Positions 31,902 through 44,828 are shown, numbered from the stretch's first letter. The stretch: DNA of 64,000 bases from Bifiguratus adelaidae (GCA_002261195.1 MVBO01000046.1:32195-96194); one strand, 5' to 3'. The notes: generated by a model from the letters alone, not told the origin. Numbers and translations are program-made.

Positions 31902-34597
31902 ATGGCCTACACATTGTTACCGCTGACGGAGCAACCTATGGGCGGGCGGCGTGTGGGTCGAAGAAATCGTCCCATATACCTAGCCATTGCTGGCGTTTTA
32001 CTTCTACTGGTACTGATGGCGCCATCCAGGAGCAATATCACGGAGCGTGCACAGAGTACCCACAATGTCGTAGACCAGGTCGCTGGAAATGGAGATGTGG
32101 AGACTGCACCTATTGGTGGTGTCTGGGATATCAGTCCTTTGGCCAGTGATGGAGATGTTCCGGACCACTATGCGCACAAGGATGTGATTGAGCCCGAGCA
32201 TATTCACGAGGATGAAGTGGAAAATTTGGCGCCAGTATTACCAAATTCGGGACTAGACGAGGAAGAAGACGAAGTAGAGGAGGTTCAGGAGCCAGCACCG
32301 GTAGTTCCCGTAACTCCAGACGAATCGTTCCTTGACGACGCACCATCCGCGGATATTGTCTCAGACACTGCGAGTTCCGATCATTACAAAGCCATTGTGA
32401 TCATCACCTCCAACCTCAATCAGATCTCCAGACGCCAATTGCTACGCCAACATTACTTTGATCTCGACGATAACATCACGCCGTGTGTACGCAACCAACC
32501 TGAAGTCATGTATCGATTCTGGGTATGGGACAAACATAGCGAGGAGTATGAAGGTCTTTCCAAAAAGGACAAGGAAGGTACAGCCATTCTACGGGAATTC
32601 GACGCGGAACGCGTTGAATGGGGCGATGTCATTGTCTCAGGAGACCTGTCAACGGAATCCGAAGCCCAGTCAGACAATTCTGGAGCTCGTTTGAGTCACC
32701 GAGAGATTATTGCTTGGGTAATGTCAGTCAATACTCGTGCGGCGTCCGTTAATTTGTTTCGTAGGTGGAGAGCAGCCTGACTACTCAAGGAATCACCTAT
32801 GAGTATATTGTGATTCAAGACAGCAGCCTCGCTGTCAATCTTCCCGAGCTTTTAGAAAGCTTCCCAACTGCGACGCCTATCGTTCCCACACCGATCGTAC
32901 GTGGAACATTTTCTGCCTCTGGTCCCGAAGACGACATTGTTATTATCAACCGGGAGGCTGTCATCGAGGCCATGGCCTTTGATGCTGAAAGCTCCAACCT
33001 GGTTGATACTGAACCCGAGGAAGAATCAGGCGCTATCTTCACGCAAATGAAACAGTATTATGACCAACGGCCTCCTGGCAGTAGCCAGAAAGGTACCCCA
33101 CAATTTGAGACTATGACCGTTCCAACGGCTCAAGACGTTCCCGCCTCTCCTACAATCAGTTCTATCGCTTTGTCAAACGNNNNNNNNNNNNNNNNNNNNN
33201 NNNNNNNNNNNNNNNNNNNNNNNNNNNNNNNNNNNNNNNNNNNNNNNNNNNNNNNNNNNNNNNNNNNNNNNNNNNNNNNNNNNNNNNNNNNNNNNNNNNN
33301 NNNNNNNNNNNNNNNNNNNNNNNNNNNNNNNNNNNNNNNNNNNNNNNNNNNNNNNNNNNNNNNNNNNNNNNNNNNNNNNNNNNNNNNNNNNNNNNNNNNN
33401 NNNNNNNNNNNNNNNNNNNNNNNNNNNNNNNNNNNNNNNNNNNNNNNNNNNNNNNNNNNNNNNNNNNNNNNNNNNNNNNNNNNNNNNNNNNNNNNNNNNN
33501 NNNNNNNNNNNNNNNNNNNNNNNNNNNNNNNNNNNNNNNNNNNNNNNNNNNNNNNNNNNNNNNNNNNNNNNNNNNNNNNNNNNNNNNNNNNNNNNNNNNN
33601 NNNNNNNNNNNNNNNNNNNNNNNNNNNNNNNNNNNNNNNNNNNNNNNNNNNNNNNNNNNNNNNNNNNNNNNNNNNNNNNNNNNNNNNNNNNNNNNNNNNN
33701 NNNNNNNNNNNNNNNNNNNNNNNNNNNNNNNAGTTCCTCGACTTCCTACGAACCTTCGCCGTCAAGCCTGTGATCACTTGCTCAAAGCAGGAGATTACCA
33801 CCGATACCGAGCCCACTATTCCCGAAAATGGCGCCATTGCTCTCATGACTTCGTCCTTTATTTACGCAGACAATTGCATGCTTCCAGCGTCATATCTGGC
33901 TGGTGCCCAAAAGCGTCTGTATGCGGAGAGTTTTGGGCATCCATTTATCGCTAGAAGCCAAGAGTTCGCCAAACAGCAAAACTTGAAGGTGCCTCGCAAG
34001 ACAGTGTGGGGTAAGATTGACGCTATTCAGGACGTACTCCCGCATTACGAATGGATCTTTTGGATGGACATGGATGCCGTGATCATGAACCCCACAAAAT
34101 CTCTTTCCGACCACCTCGCTAACATAAAGCTTGCTTCTGGGCTTTCTGACGCAGAGTTCAACCAAAAACACCTCATAATATCACGTCCCCGTGGAGACAA
34201 GATGATCAACGCTGGTGTCTTTTACCTGCGCAATTCCGATTGGAGCCGACAATTTCTGGAAAATGTGCAGAACACCGAATCGTGGTGGAACAATGGGCCT
34301 AGTTACGAACAAGGTGCCATGTGGGACGTCTTAGGTGCTGGTGAGGATGCGGGCATGAGCGGAGGGGTAAGTCCAATGCAATTGCCCCTGGTTAACGTTC
34401 TTTGCTCAACGTTGTTGCAGATGTTATTTTTGGATCAGGATGATCACACATTCAATACCTTCCCGAAGAAATACCGTGCCGGTGACTTCATTGTGCATTA
34501 CGCTCCAGATGCCTGCCCTGCTCCCATGGTCCTCGAAGGTCTGGAAATTGCGAAGCGGATCCAGAACGGAGAAGTCGTTGAAAGCTTAGTCGAATAG
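31902..34597 (+). CDS. Type II membrane glycosyltransferase: GT31-like region plus GT34 (Mnn10/Gma12) domain, with assembly gap
   Basis: A basic N-terminus (MGGRRVGRRNRP) and one membrane helix (IYLAIAGVLLLLVLMAP) give the usual Golgi type II layout. An acidic stem of about 110 residues follows. The first lumenal part resembles GT31 galactosyltransferases: KAIVIITSNLNQISRRQLLR, then YEYIVIQDSSLAVNLPELL where active members have a DDD-type metal motif, and DDIVIINREAVIEAM. After the gap comes a GT34 alpha-glycosyltransferase: GKIDAIQDVLPHYEWIFWMD, DMDAVIMNP with the DxD motif, INAGVFYLRNSDWSRQFLEN, WNNGPSYEQGAMWDVL, and DFIVHYAPDACPAP. GT34 enzymes add mannose or galactose to N-glycans in the Golgi. 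Introns are 32716-32764 and 34367-34420. The reading frame is the same on both sides of the gap, supporting one gene, but two adjacent genes cannot be fully excluded. Confidence 0.75.
33180..33731. other. Assembly gap (552 N)
   Basis: A run of N interrupts the glycosyltransferase gene. 552 is a multiple of three, so the frame carries across as written; the real length is unknown. Confidence 0.99.
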
Positions 34598-34978
34598 ATT
34601 TCTTTCACATTGATAGTGTTGTACATATACCTCGAAGCGTCAATGCGTTCTTTAACTAGAACAATCCGTCGTACACAGTTAATGACCAATGCCATTGAGG
34701 AACTACGAACCTGAAGTCTGCGGGTAGAGAGGATGTCATCAAGCTGATGTGAAGCATTCATAGGCATCTGTGAAGCTTCCTTTGAGCTTATCCTGAATCT
34801 CGGAAATAGCCATGACACGATGGCTGTTGTCAATTTAGCTCATTCAACCTTCAGAAATGCTTGTACTGCACTCACGACAAGGCCAAGATTCTGATTGGTG
34901 GATACATTTAAGGTTTTCGCCCCCATTGTTGTTGGACTCACACTCGCTCTTGATTCTATTACTGATCTTGATTTCAAC

Positions 34979-36332
34979 ATGTCGCGCTCCATATGGGAGC
35001 TCATGTTGATCATCGTTCTCGCAGCGAATCTAGTGTTAGCCATAGGCGAGCAGGCAACTACACCCCTAGCTCCACTGTTTTGCCCAGTTGCAGCAGTTCC
35101 CCATAGCTATATCGTTATCCTCTCACCAGACCTATCACGGACACGTATAGTTGATCATTTTCGATGGCTAACACGACTGATGACCGCCTACGAGATCAAC
35201 GGCTGCGATCATGTGGGTATGCTGGTGACACGCCGATACGATGTTCAAGGTTTCATTGGGTATGCGGGTACTTTTGAAGATGGCGTGATTGATCGCATTC
35301 GTGCGCGAGAAGAGGTGGGATACCCGCGCTTTCCCTTCCAATCGCGATATATTGAGCATTTGCTAGGTACTGTACGTGGAGTGTGATGCTAGAGTCCACG
35401 TCGTTGAGGAAAAGGTGCAATATCCTGCGCCTTGGGGTTTGGCGCGCATATCTCATCGACACTTTCATGATCCTTGCGCAACTCGCATGTATTTCTACAA
35501 AGACGTTCCTGGACCCAATGTTGAAGTATACGTGTTGGACACAGGCATTCGAACCGACCACGTAGATTTCATTGGACGGGCTTCGTGGGGCATCACAGTG
35601 CCTGAAAACGAAGAGGACATTGACGTGAATGGCCACGGCACTCACGTGGCTGGAATTATCGGCGGACGAGCATTTGGCGTAGCGAAGAGGTCTCGATTGA
35701 TCGCAGTCAAGGTTATGCGTTCCGATGGATCAGGTGCCATTAGTGACGTGATGGCTGGCATGCAATGGGTCGTCGATCATCACAAGACCAATCGAACTGT
35801 CATCAACATGAGCTTGGGGGGACCAAAAAGCAAAGCTCTGAACGCAATGGTAGATTATGTAGGTACATCCGCCCTACAACTCGCCCTTATCAACTTTATC
35901 TTATAGTCGGTCGAGCACGGTGTAGTGGTGGTGGTGGCTGCTGGTAATAGTGATGTGGACGCTTGCGAAAATAGTCCTGCAAGTGCTCGACAAGCCATCA
36001 GTGTCGGTGCCACGACGATCCAAGACACAAAAGCATACTTTAGCAATTACGGTAAATGTGTTCACCTGCATGCGCCAGGTATGAATATACCGTCGACTTG
36101 GAACACATCGCCGCGATCCACACGCATCCTATCTGGTACCAGCATGGCCGCTCCCCATGTTGCCGGGTTAGCCGCTTATGCCATGCAAGTTACTGGTAAA
36201 GCACATCCACACGAGATAAGATCGATTATGCAAGCATGGGCGACAAAGAACGTGTTGAAGTACCTGCCAAACCAGACGCCAAATGAGCTCGCGTACAATA
36301 ATGCAAGTAATCACATATATGCAGCAATTTAG
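34979..36332 (+). CDS. Secreted subtilisin-like serine protease (S8A, proteinase K type)
   Basis: From ATG 34979 a signal peptide (MSRSIWELMLIIVLAANLVL) leads into an I9-type propeptide (SYIVILSPDLSRTRIVDHF, then YDVQGFIGYAGTFEDGVIDR). An intron at 35315-35366 joins this to VLYVECDARVHVVEE and the mature enzyme. The triad is complete: Asp in VYVLDTGIRTDHVDF, His in VNGHGTHVAGIIGG, Ser in LSGTSMAAPHVAG. The oxyanion Asn is in VVVAAGNSDVD. A second intron is at 35859-35907. The protein ends LAYNNASNHIYAAI-stop with no further domain, so it should be a free extracellular or vacuolar protease of about 415 residues. Mature-protein cysteines are few (DPCATRMYF, GKCVHLHA, DACENSP). Confidence 0.93.
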
Positions 36333-36393
36333 TGGTACAATTATACGTTTACAAGAGTAGCGAAACTTCTATATGCAGTCTACAAGAGAACGT

Positions 36394-37767
36394 TTACATA
36401 TCCTTGCCACACCATATCCACCCCTCCTTGCAAAGATTGTGTACAAAATTCTTGCAAACTGTTGGATGATGAGATAAAATATGCCATATCTGATCGCGCA
36501 TGTAAGGTTGGAAAAACCAAGGAAAAGTCCAGTATCCAAACGCCATGACCCATATCCAGCCGAGTAACTTCCGGCCAGGGAATGATAGAGTGAACGATTG
36601 GCTGACAATAGCCTCGAAGACGACGGCTAAGCCGTGAGAGACAAAGAACAGCATCTGTCTCCCAGGCTTATAATACTCCCTCTGAAAGGACACCAAGGCA
36701 ATGTATTCATGCATGAAGCCCGATACGGCAAAAACGGACAAGCTAGCCAGTGCTGAGGACATTGAAGCGATCAGGTGTCGCGCCGACGGAATATGATGTG
36801 CATAGAGCTTGGCAAATGCTTGCGTTGATCTGAGTACTGGCTTGTAGGCAAAGGATACCCAAGTTCTACAAAGGCCCGATTAATTCTCAATTGGAATAGA
36901 GCACGACAGTGCACACCTGCGAAAAATTTGATGCCATCGCTTTGACCAAAAGTCGCTGATGGATGTCGCAAGGTAAGGGTGGGGCATGACCAGCGGCCAT
37001 TCATCTAGCATAGGACAACTGAGTTTCATGCATACCATTAACCATTCTCGATGCTTACCTGGATCATAATGCAAGGTCCGCAAACTGAAGAGGATGTAGC
37101 AAAGCTGAGATACTCGTCCGTACAGGTTGAATACGCAAGCGACACCGGCCATAGCGATCAGGGACCACAGTGCGAAATATGCTGGATACTTGGCCACGAG
37201 ATCAACCACTTCTTGAGCTCCGAAGGTCATCAGCCAACTACCGAGCACATCTGTTGCGAAATACCACACCAAAACTGAAACTGCTAGACGCCATATACTC
37301 TTCTTATCGCTCGCAGATATCCGTCCTTCGGCCTCTTGCTCTGCTGCCGTAGATTTTGCCGTTCCATCGCGACCCTTTGTCCTGCGTAAGGGAGCCCACG
37401 CTTCGACAGAAAGTTGATCAGGCGACAAATAGACCTGCCGGCCCTCTCTCCTTGGAATAATCCAGTACAAATCGACCAACCGCAGGATCGAACCTATACC
37501 AAAGGCACTATACGTCAACTCAAACCCTGCAAAAGGAACTTTAGTGCCGTGTACCGAGTCTACAACTCTGACGTCCCGAAACTCACCTCGTAGAGGACAA
37601 CTAAAGATGGCCGGTACAAACAGCACACCGAGGAGTAATGGCACCGCAATCACTCGCTTTGTCCTCGAGGATACCTTCTCTGTCCGTAATGTGAGCAGCA
37701 ACCATAGCGCAGCCTCTAGTCCAAAGAAGAGCCCAGAAAACGCAGCAAAGGAGACTTGCCACTTCAT
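36394..37767 (-). CDS. Wax-synthase/MBOAT-type membrane acyltransferase
   Basis: A multi-span membrane protein of about 390 residues. The first helix is MKWQVSFAAFSGLFFGLEAA. Further hydrophobic spans are VIAVPLLLGVLFVPAIFSC, LAVSVLVWYFATDVLGSWLM, and YFALWSLIAMAGVACVFNLY. The conserved wax-synthase block is SISDFWSKRWHQIFRR. After the next introns come STQAFAKLYAHH, SALASLSVFAVSGFMHEYIA, which carries the catalytic-type His of FMHEY, and GRKLLGWIWVMAFGYWTFPW. Such enzymes esterify fatty alcohols, sterols or similar acceptors with acyl-CoA in the endoplasmic reticulum; the acceptor cannot be told. Introns are near 36850-36910, 37003-37062 and 37526-37590. The start at 37767 lies 27 bp from the ATG of the oppositely directed neighbour. 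Confidence 0.82.
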
Positions 37768-37794
37768 TGCGCTTAATTGACATGTGCTTTTGCC

Positions 37795-38890
37795 ATGAAG
37801 TCCTTGTTGGTGCAAGAAGCGGAAAGGATTGCTAAGCTTGCCCGTCCACCTGATGACGCTACGCCTACTGCACTGCAGCTGCAAGACTTGCTAGAGGAAG
37901 CACAGCAGGTTTCACCGGTGAACGTCACTCTCTTGGTCAAGATGTTCCAACAAGTGATCTTGACGAGGTTAACCGACGTGGAGCGACAGTTCAACCGAAA
38001 CTTTCTGTATCGGTTCTTCTTACGCATCGGAATACCAGCTACTGCCTTGTTCTCGGTCGCTCTAGTGGCCTCAAGTGCCGTTGTTCATAAGTTCTACAAT
38101 CATACTCCGGTATTGTTCATCAACGCATTGGGTGTACTCTATCCCGCCTATCGATCGTTAAAGGTGCTGCAAGAATCCAATGCAGTAACGGTAGAGTGCC
38201 TGCTGAGAGATTCCGTTGGAGGAACGTTATCCAAGGTGTCCGAGGTATTTGTAAGAGAGCAGAGACAATGGCTTACCTATTGGATCCTCTTTGGGGGTTT
38301 GACGTGTATGTTTGCTTGCCTCTTTCTGTGCACGCTTCTCACGCTCTTTTACTTTGCTTTCTATAGTGGTGGAGAGATTCACGCAGACAGCCAAAGCATT
38401 ACATCGATACCGCCTCGTCCAGATTTTCGTACTTTATTGGGCCCAGAATGATCGTTCCAGGGGAGCATCTCTGATATACGAATACCTCCTCCAGCCCTTA
38501 TTTCGCCCAACAAAATCGTCACATCTTTCTCGCCGAAAATCCTCCTACCTTGACGAGACAGAGCAGGATTCCGGTGTGGAGGAGAACATCATCTTGTCCG
38601 AACCAGAGGACATGCGACCAGCAACGCCGATGACGCCGCAGACAATCGCCACTGACCGCGTATACAGTATTGAGCCCCATCATCTTTACGAGGAACCCAG
38701 ACAGAACACCATATGGGCCGGACAAACAGGTCCTTTTCAGCTCGATGACGAGAGTCATTCATCAGCTTATTTATATCGCGCACAGGAGCCGTTACATTAT
38801 TTACCGCCACTGCACCGCCAATCTATACCCTCGCTAGACGAGTCAGATACAGACTATAATCCATTGCCACTAAACAATATGCCTCAATAA
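37795..38890 (+). CDS. TB2/DP1/HVA22 (REEP/Yop1-type) membrane-shaping protein
   Basis: Proteins of this family form hairpins that curve tubular endoplasmic reticulum. The start at 37795 gives MKSLLVQEAERIAKLARPPD and a soluble N-terminal helix region of about 75 residues. The TB2/DP1 domain follows: RIGIPATALFSVALVASSAV, NALGVLYPAYRSLKVLQES, then QWLTYWILFGGLTLVERF across an intron (38306-38366) and RYRLVQIFVLYWAQNDRSRG. The domain ends with ASLIYEYLLQPLF. A Ser/Pro/acid-rich tail of about 120 residues follows with no known domain. LYPAYRSLK and YWILFGGLT match the YPxYxSxK and YWxxxG family pattern. The long tail is more like REEP1-4 than Yop1. It is divergent from the acyltransferase, sharing 27 bp. 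Confidence 0.85.
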
Positions 38891-39003
38891 TTCAATTCTA
38901 ATGCAATATGGTGCACAGTATGTTGTATGTAGACTTTTATTCAGTTGTATGCTTTGTAGACTATAATGTACACTGTCCAATTCCAATGTTAATGGCATGC
39001 CTG

Positions 39004-41467
39004 TCATTTGCCGAATATTTCTACGCAAAACCCAATGAGTACATATGCAAAAGGCAACAGGCGACGGAAAACATTGATACTTACCGTGAACGCGTAATGG
39101 GCGTACTTCCCCAAACAATTCCTCTGGATCGACATCTTTTTGGCTCTCCACGGCATCTCGAACAAGTGGACTGGTCGCCCAACGTGGCAAAATCATGACC
39201 TTTTGCTTTCGTACCCTGTGCCTTCGACCATCGTTATCGTAAACATACTCTTCTTGACTGCAATGACCATTAGGGGATGTCCATGCAAAAAGAGTCAGAC
39301 TACTTACTCGCTCTCAATATCAGGCAAATCATATGGCGAACTGTTGAGGGATAAGTCGCTTGTCCGTGGCGGTCGCTCCGGCGTCTGATATACAGTTGTG
39401 GTTCTGGTAGATTGCCTGATGAGCGCGTTAGATCGTGGGCTTCCCTCCTTGAAATATCGGAACTTCGTGGCTCGCTCGTCAATAAGAATAGGGTCGGATT
39501 TTTCTTTCCTGGATGCTTTCTCCGTATTGGTTTGATCCGCTAGAATATTATCCAGGTTGCTTTGGGGTTTCTTTTTGATCTTTGCTTGCTGCGCCGCAAA
39601 TCCAAGGTTGACCGGGGGAGGCTGCGATGATCAAAAAAGCTCAATAAAGACAGTCGACTATGGTAACCAACGTACCTTTCGGCTAATCGAAACAATGGTT
39701 TCTTGGCCCACTCTCCGCCTGTCGAGAACAGTCTTGCTTTTATAATCTTCCAGCCTTCGCCGCTGTTCCAACTGTTGCCGTCGTTGCATATTTTGTTTCC
39801 TCTGTTCCTCCAATTCCCGCATTCTGGCTGCACGCTGCTGTCTGTCTTGCTGCTCCCTCTGTTGCGCCAAATTTGCTCGCTGCATTGTCTTGAGTTCATG
39901 ACGGGGTTTTCGAATAGGTATGCCTGAATCTCTTGAGCTGTTCGTGCTCCCTCTGGTGTCAAGGCTGATCCGATTCTCCAATCTGGATGAGTTTATGTGA
40001 TCGATGGTGTTTTTGTTCTTGTGTACCTGAGACAGTAACGGCTTGGGTGTGAAGAGAGAAGTCTGTTGTGTTGGGGCGGATCGAGACTCCTTGAGGTTAT
40101 ACTGCTTTGAACTCAAGGGTGAAGGAAAGTCTGAGGTTACTGGAGGTGCACTTATGTCAAAAGCGTCGAGTGTATGCGGCGAATCATTAAAGGAGATGTC
40201 AACCTCCGTTGTGCTTCGACTTCGGTAAAGTGGAGGGGTAGTGACCCTGCTTGAGATACTTTTTCCCTTGCTGACGGAGGTATTGGGTGAAGACTGCATC
40301 TTGAATGGACTCATATCGGGAAGAAATGGTGGACTATCCGGCCCTCTGTCAACTGTCACGCCGCGTAGACTTGATAAGGCTTGCTTCAACTTTTCACTGT
40401 CACTTGCGAACAGTTCATGAAGACGTTTCTCCGAAGATTCAACATCTTCAATCTCGCTTTTGTCCTCCTTCTCGTGTTGCTGCTCTATGCCATACGTACT
40501 ATATTCCAATGACTTGTCGGAATGCGCAAACTCAAGAGATCGCAAACGCTTGGGCAGACTTTCATCCTCAGAACTCCTCCTCTTGCTTGGGATCCCCCCT
40601 GTCGTCTCCAGATTCAACAGGTCAATGTGTTTTATATCTCTTCCTTCAGGTGACGGAAGTACTCTCTTCGCATATCCGTGCACCGTTGGAACAGTTGTTT
40701 TGGCAAACGTTCGTTGCGTTGTAGAGGACTTTTGAGAGTCGATATTTAGCCGCGAGAAGGAAGTAGACAGCGTCCGACTAGCGGGTATAAGGCTCTTTGG
40801 CTTTGTCGCTTGTTTCTCCTCGTGTGCCTGAATTTCTTTGGCGTCAAATTCCACATGCTTTCTTGGCTTCGCGTTATCTTCCTGCCGGTTGCCTTCACCC
40901 TTCTCTAGATTTAGCTCTTCATCATTGTCTTTTGAAAGGTCTGGTTGAGCAGTGGTAAACGTTCCAGCACTAGAAACATCGTCCGGTTCCACTGCGACGG
41001 CGTATAGTTTCTTTTGAAAATCAGAAATGAAGTTAGAACCTTTGTCGTCTTCAAAGAGATCCAAGGTGAGGCCTGCATTCTCCTTCGGCGTTGATACCTG
41101 TATAAAATCAGCCAAAGCAAGTACAAGCATTCACGAGTCATATACCTGAAAAGGACTGTTGTCGCGGTCAAGAGCCTTCATTGACCATTGTTGATACTTT
41201 CTCCGCGACGGCGTTTTCAAGATCTGCACAATATCCCTATAAACCTCGATGAGTATCCTTCTCTATAAATGGGAGGTAGGACACCAATGGTACTTACAAG
41301 GTCTCTTGAGCCCCGAGAATCGTAGCTTCATATTCTTCCAGCCACGCAACATTTGTCTCACAAGCCGCTGCAAACTCTTGCAACTTGTCATCACATAGTG
41401 ATGCGAACTTTGAACGCTCAAGCGGAAGCCAAGAGTCCAGAGGGAGTGTCAGTGAAAGGGAACCCAT
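39004..41467 (-). CDS. INCENP / Sli15 chromosomal passenger scaffold
   Basis: INCENP binds Survivin/Borealin with its N-terminus and activates Aurora B with its C-terminal IN-box. The N-terminal helix is LCDDKLQEFAAACETNVAWL (then EEYEATILG), close to the human EFLCNMDNKDLVWLEEI layout. The middle 480 residues are Ser/Lys-rich and disordered. A coiled coil rich in Gln and Arg follows (NLAQQREQQDRQQRAARMRE). The IN-box is LPDIESEYVYD-like sequence, then ILPRWATSPLVRDAVESQ, VDPEELFGEVRPLRVHEIFG and Lys-stop, using a last intron at about 39016-39085 that joins RVH to EIFGK. The Thr-Ser-Ser motif of animals is not obvious in what remains. The start is MGSLSLTLPLDSW at 41467. It is divergent from RAD54 (151 bp between ATGs). 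Confidence 0.88.
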
Positions 41468-41618
41468 GCGGCATGAGAGAAAGGTCACGAAGAAGCGTTC
41501 AATCGAGAGCGCGTCAAAGGATATTACCAAATTTGGGATTTCGTGCCTTTTCGCGCTTCCTTGCAAAGGTGTTGGTTAACATTCACCTGGCACGGGCGAA
41601 ACGTGCAATCAAGGCGAC

Positions 41619-44600
41619 ATGTTGAAGGCACGAATACCTCTGAGTATCAAGTCCAACAACACCTCAACTATTATCAGCTCAACAAAAGGTTTTGGAGGCA
41701 AGAAAATCGTCGCGCAGCAGGAAACGGTCGTTAAAGCGGACAATTCGGAAAGCGAGAACATCCAGTGCAACGAAGCGGCACGCAAACGTGCAAGAACAAG
41801 CTATATAGATGAATGTGACGATTTGAATGACGAAGAAGAGTATGCAAGTGGTAGCGACTCGGCTTACGACTCCGACGCTTCGGATGGATCAAAGCACAAA
41901 GTGAAGAAAAGCAAGACGCGGGCATCGGATGAATGGGAGCCCTATCGTCCAGACACACCTCAATTTGCTATTAAGCCATTGCCGAAGGATTATAATCCTC
42001 ATGCAGTGCTGACTCGCAAATTCAAGGCGCCCATCAGTGCCGAGACACAAAACGCAAATTCATTCGGGCTTGGGAGCAACAGGACCTTAGGTGTAAGACG
42101 ACGCCTGGCTCTTTCCCATGGTGCCTTGCACGACCACACGCAGGAGAATTCCATCATCTTATACGACCCTAATCTGGAAGAAGAAGAAGAGAAGAAAGAG
42201 TTAGCGGAGAAAGAGAAGCCGCCGCCCAAGCGAACGTTGGCCGAAATCCTTGGAACCAAGAAGGAAGTGGCAAAGAAGGTACATGTTGTTGTCGATCCTC
42301 TTCTTGCCAAAGTTTTGCGGCCACATCAAATCGAAGGTGTCCGGTTTCTTTACAAATGCACCATCGGCAAGACAGTTGAAGGTGCATACGGGTACGTTGG
42401 TGTGCTTATGTGGCATATATGCTTTAACAAAAACACCTATTGCGTGCAGCTGTATTATGGCAGATGAAATGGGATTAGGCAAAACGGTAAGTGTCTGCTC
42501 TGGGTTGAATGTATGCTCGTGATGCTCTTTATTTAACTTTTGCTTACATCAGTTGCAATGTATAACGCTCATGTGGACCCTGTTACGGCAGTCGCATGAA
42601 CCGAACAAACCGACAATTGACAAAGCTATCATTGCCTGTCCCTCAAGTCTAGTGCGAAATTGGGCAAATGAACTGGGTGAGATTACCAAGTCGTAGTTTT
42701 TGCCTGAAAGCTGACTGCTGTCACGTACAACAGTGAAATGGTTAGGATCCATTCGCATTCACCCGCTAGCCATCGACAATAAGGGCACGAAAGAAAAGAT
42801 TACACAAGATCTTCGGAATTGGGCGTCGGCAAAGGGACGAATGATTGTCAATCCAGGTTTGTGTGCATTTTCTTGGAGGTGGTAATCACACAATGACATG
42901 ATAACCAACCACCCTACAGTCTTGATTATTTCTTATGAAACTCTACGAACGCATGTAGCGTCGTTGCAGAATTGTCCAATTGGATTGCTCCTTTGCGACG
43001 AAGGACATAGACTGAAAAATTCCAGTGAGTGACATTCAGTCACGCGATATGAGCGTTGGCGACTCATCTCTTCTTAGATTCTTTGACATTTCAAGCTTTA
43101 AATTCCTTACAAGTACAGAAGAGAGTGATTCTGTCGGGCACCCCTATTCAGAATGACTTGAGCGAATACTTCTCCTTGCTGAACTTCGCGAATCCGGGCC
43201 TTCTCGGCACAACTAACGAATTCAGACGCAACTACGAAACGCCAATCTTGCGAGGGCGGGATGCAGATGCAACGGAAAAGGAGAGGGAGGTGTCTGATGA
43301 AAAGTTGTCAGAATTGTGGGGTATCGTCTCCAAATTCATCATTCGACGGACAAATGACATTCTGACAAAATACCGTAAGTGTGATCGACATTTCTTTGAC
43401 GCAGAGCTTTAGAATTGACATACTCTTAGTGCCTGTCAAATACGAGCATGTCGTGTTCTGCCACATGTCTCAATTCCAAACGGAACTTTACAATCTGTTC
43501 ACCACATCACCCGAAATCAAACGGCTTCTCAGAGGAACCGGAAGTCAACCGTTGAAGGTCGGTGCATATCTTGCATGAGGCTTCCTACATGCACATGCAT
43601 GGCACTGAAAACTTAAATTAGGCAATCGGGATGTTGAAGAAGCTTTGCAACCACCCAGATCTACTTAATTTGCCCAGTGACATTGATGGATCAGAAATAC
43701 TGCTGCCCGAAGGGTATAATGCCCGAGAGAGGTCGAGGACGGTGAATCCAGCGTATTCTGGCAAGATGCTTGTCCTCGATCGGTAAGTGGAGTTCCCGTA
43801 GCGCCTTTTCAGCTAACATAAATACGTAGGATGCTAGCCAAGATCCACAATGAGACCAACGATAAAATCGTGCTCATCAGCAACTACACTCAAACCCTGG
43901 ATTTATTTGAACGTCTTTGTAGACAGCGAAAGTACGTTCGCCATCGCTCCATCATCCATCTTACTCTTTGCTCTTTCCAGATACGGTGTCTTACGTCTTG
44001 ACGGAAGCATGAGCATACCGAAGCGGCAGAAGTTGGTAGATCGGTTCAATGATCCGAACGGCTCGGAATTTGTTTTTCTTCTTAGCAGCAAGGCTGGTGG
44101 CTGTGGCCTAAATCTAATTGGAGCAAACCGACTTGTATTGTTCGATCCCGGTAAGCAAAATCAGCCCATTATCGATCTTTCCGACAGCTAATTTGCCCAT
44201 AGACTGGAATCCCGCTGCTGACCAGCAAGCGCTTGCAAGAGTTTGGAGAGATGGCCAGCGCAAAGATTGTGAGTCAGCATCTAAAGTCCCTCCCATCAAA
44301 CTTACATGGCTGCAGGTTTTATCTACCGTTTCATTGCGACCGGAACTATTGAAGAGAAAATCTTCCAGCGTCAATCTCACAAGCAAAGTTTATCTAGTGC
44401 CGTTGTGGATGAAGCCATGGATACTGAACGTCACTTTTCATTATCTGATTTGCGTCAATTATTCACGTACAACGAGTCTACCATTTGCGACACCCATGAG
44501 ATGTTTAAATGTAAGTTTGTGAGTTTTGGGAATTGTGCTAACTTTCATCCTGCAGGTAAGCGATGTCTTGAAGGCAAGCAAGTTCAGCGGGCAGAGAATA

Positions 44601-44782
44601 TGCAATATGGCGATACCAGCTCGTAAGTACGACTTTTATACGCATCTTTCTTTGGCTTACACCATACAAGTTGGGACCATTTCAGCAATGACCTGAAAAA
44701 ACTCCACGATCCTATTTTACGCGATGAGGCAGGCAAGGGAATCGTTTCTTACGTTTTCCAATATACATCCCACATCAAGTAG
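41619..44782 (+). CDS. RAD54: DNA repair/recombination ATPase Rad54 (Snf2 family)
   Basis: Rad54 is a nuclear double-stranded DNA translocase that helps Rad51 in strand invasion and branch migration. The N-terminus is basic and acidic in turn and carries the Rad54 block [20 protein letters not shown]. The helicase core has [20 protein letters not shown], motif [21 protein letters not shown] (joined across an intron), Ia [18 protein letters not shown], motif [17 protein letters not shown], motif [64 protein letters not shown] and [22 protein letters not shown]. The C-terminus has the Cys-rich piece [20 protein letters not shown] and ends [13 protein letters not shown]. About a dozen short introns make it the most split gene here; roughly 800 residues in all. 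It is convergent with TAF12 (46 bp between stops). Confidence 0.96.
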
Positions 44783-44828
44783 GGAGAAGACTGTAATATA
44801 CAAGATCATAGAAACAAGGTGTAGATGA

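Noticed and set aside
33130..33846. Minus-strand frame spanning the N run
   Set aside because: It is open only because N codons cannot be stops; the plus strand carries the recognised gene.
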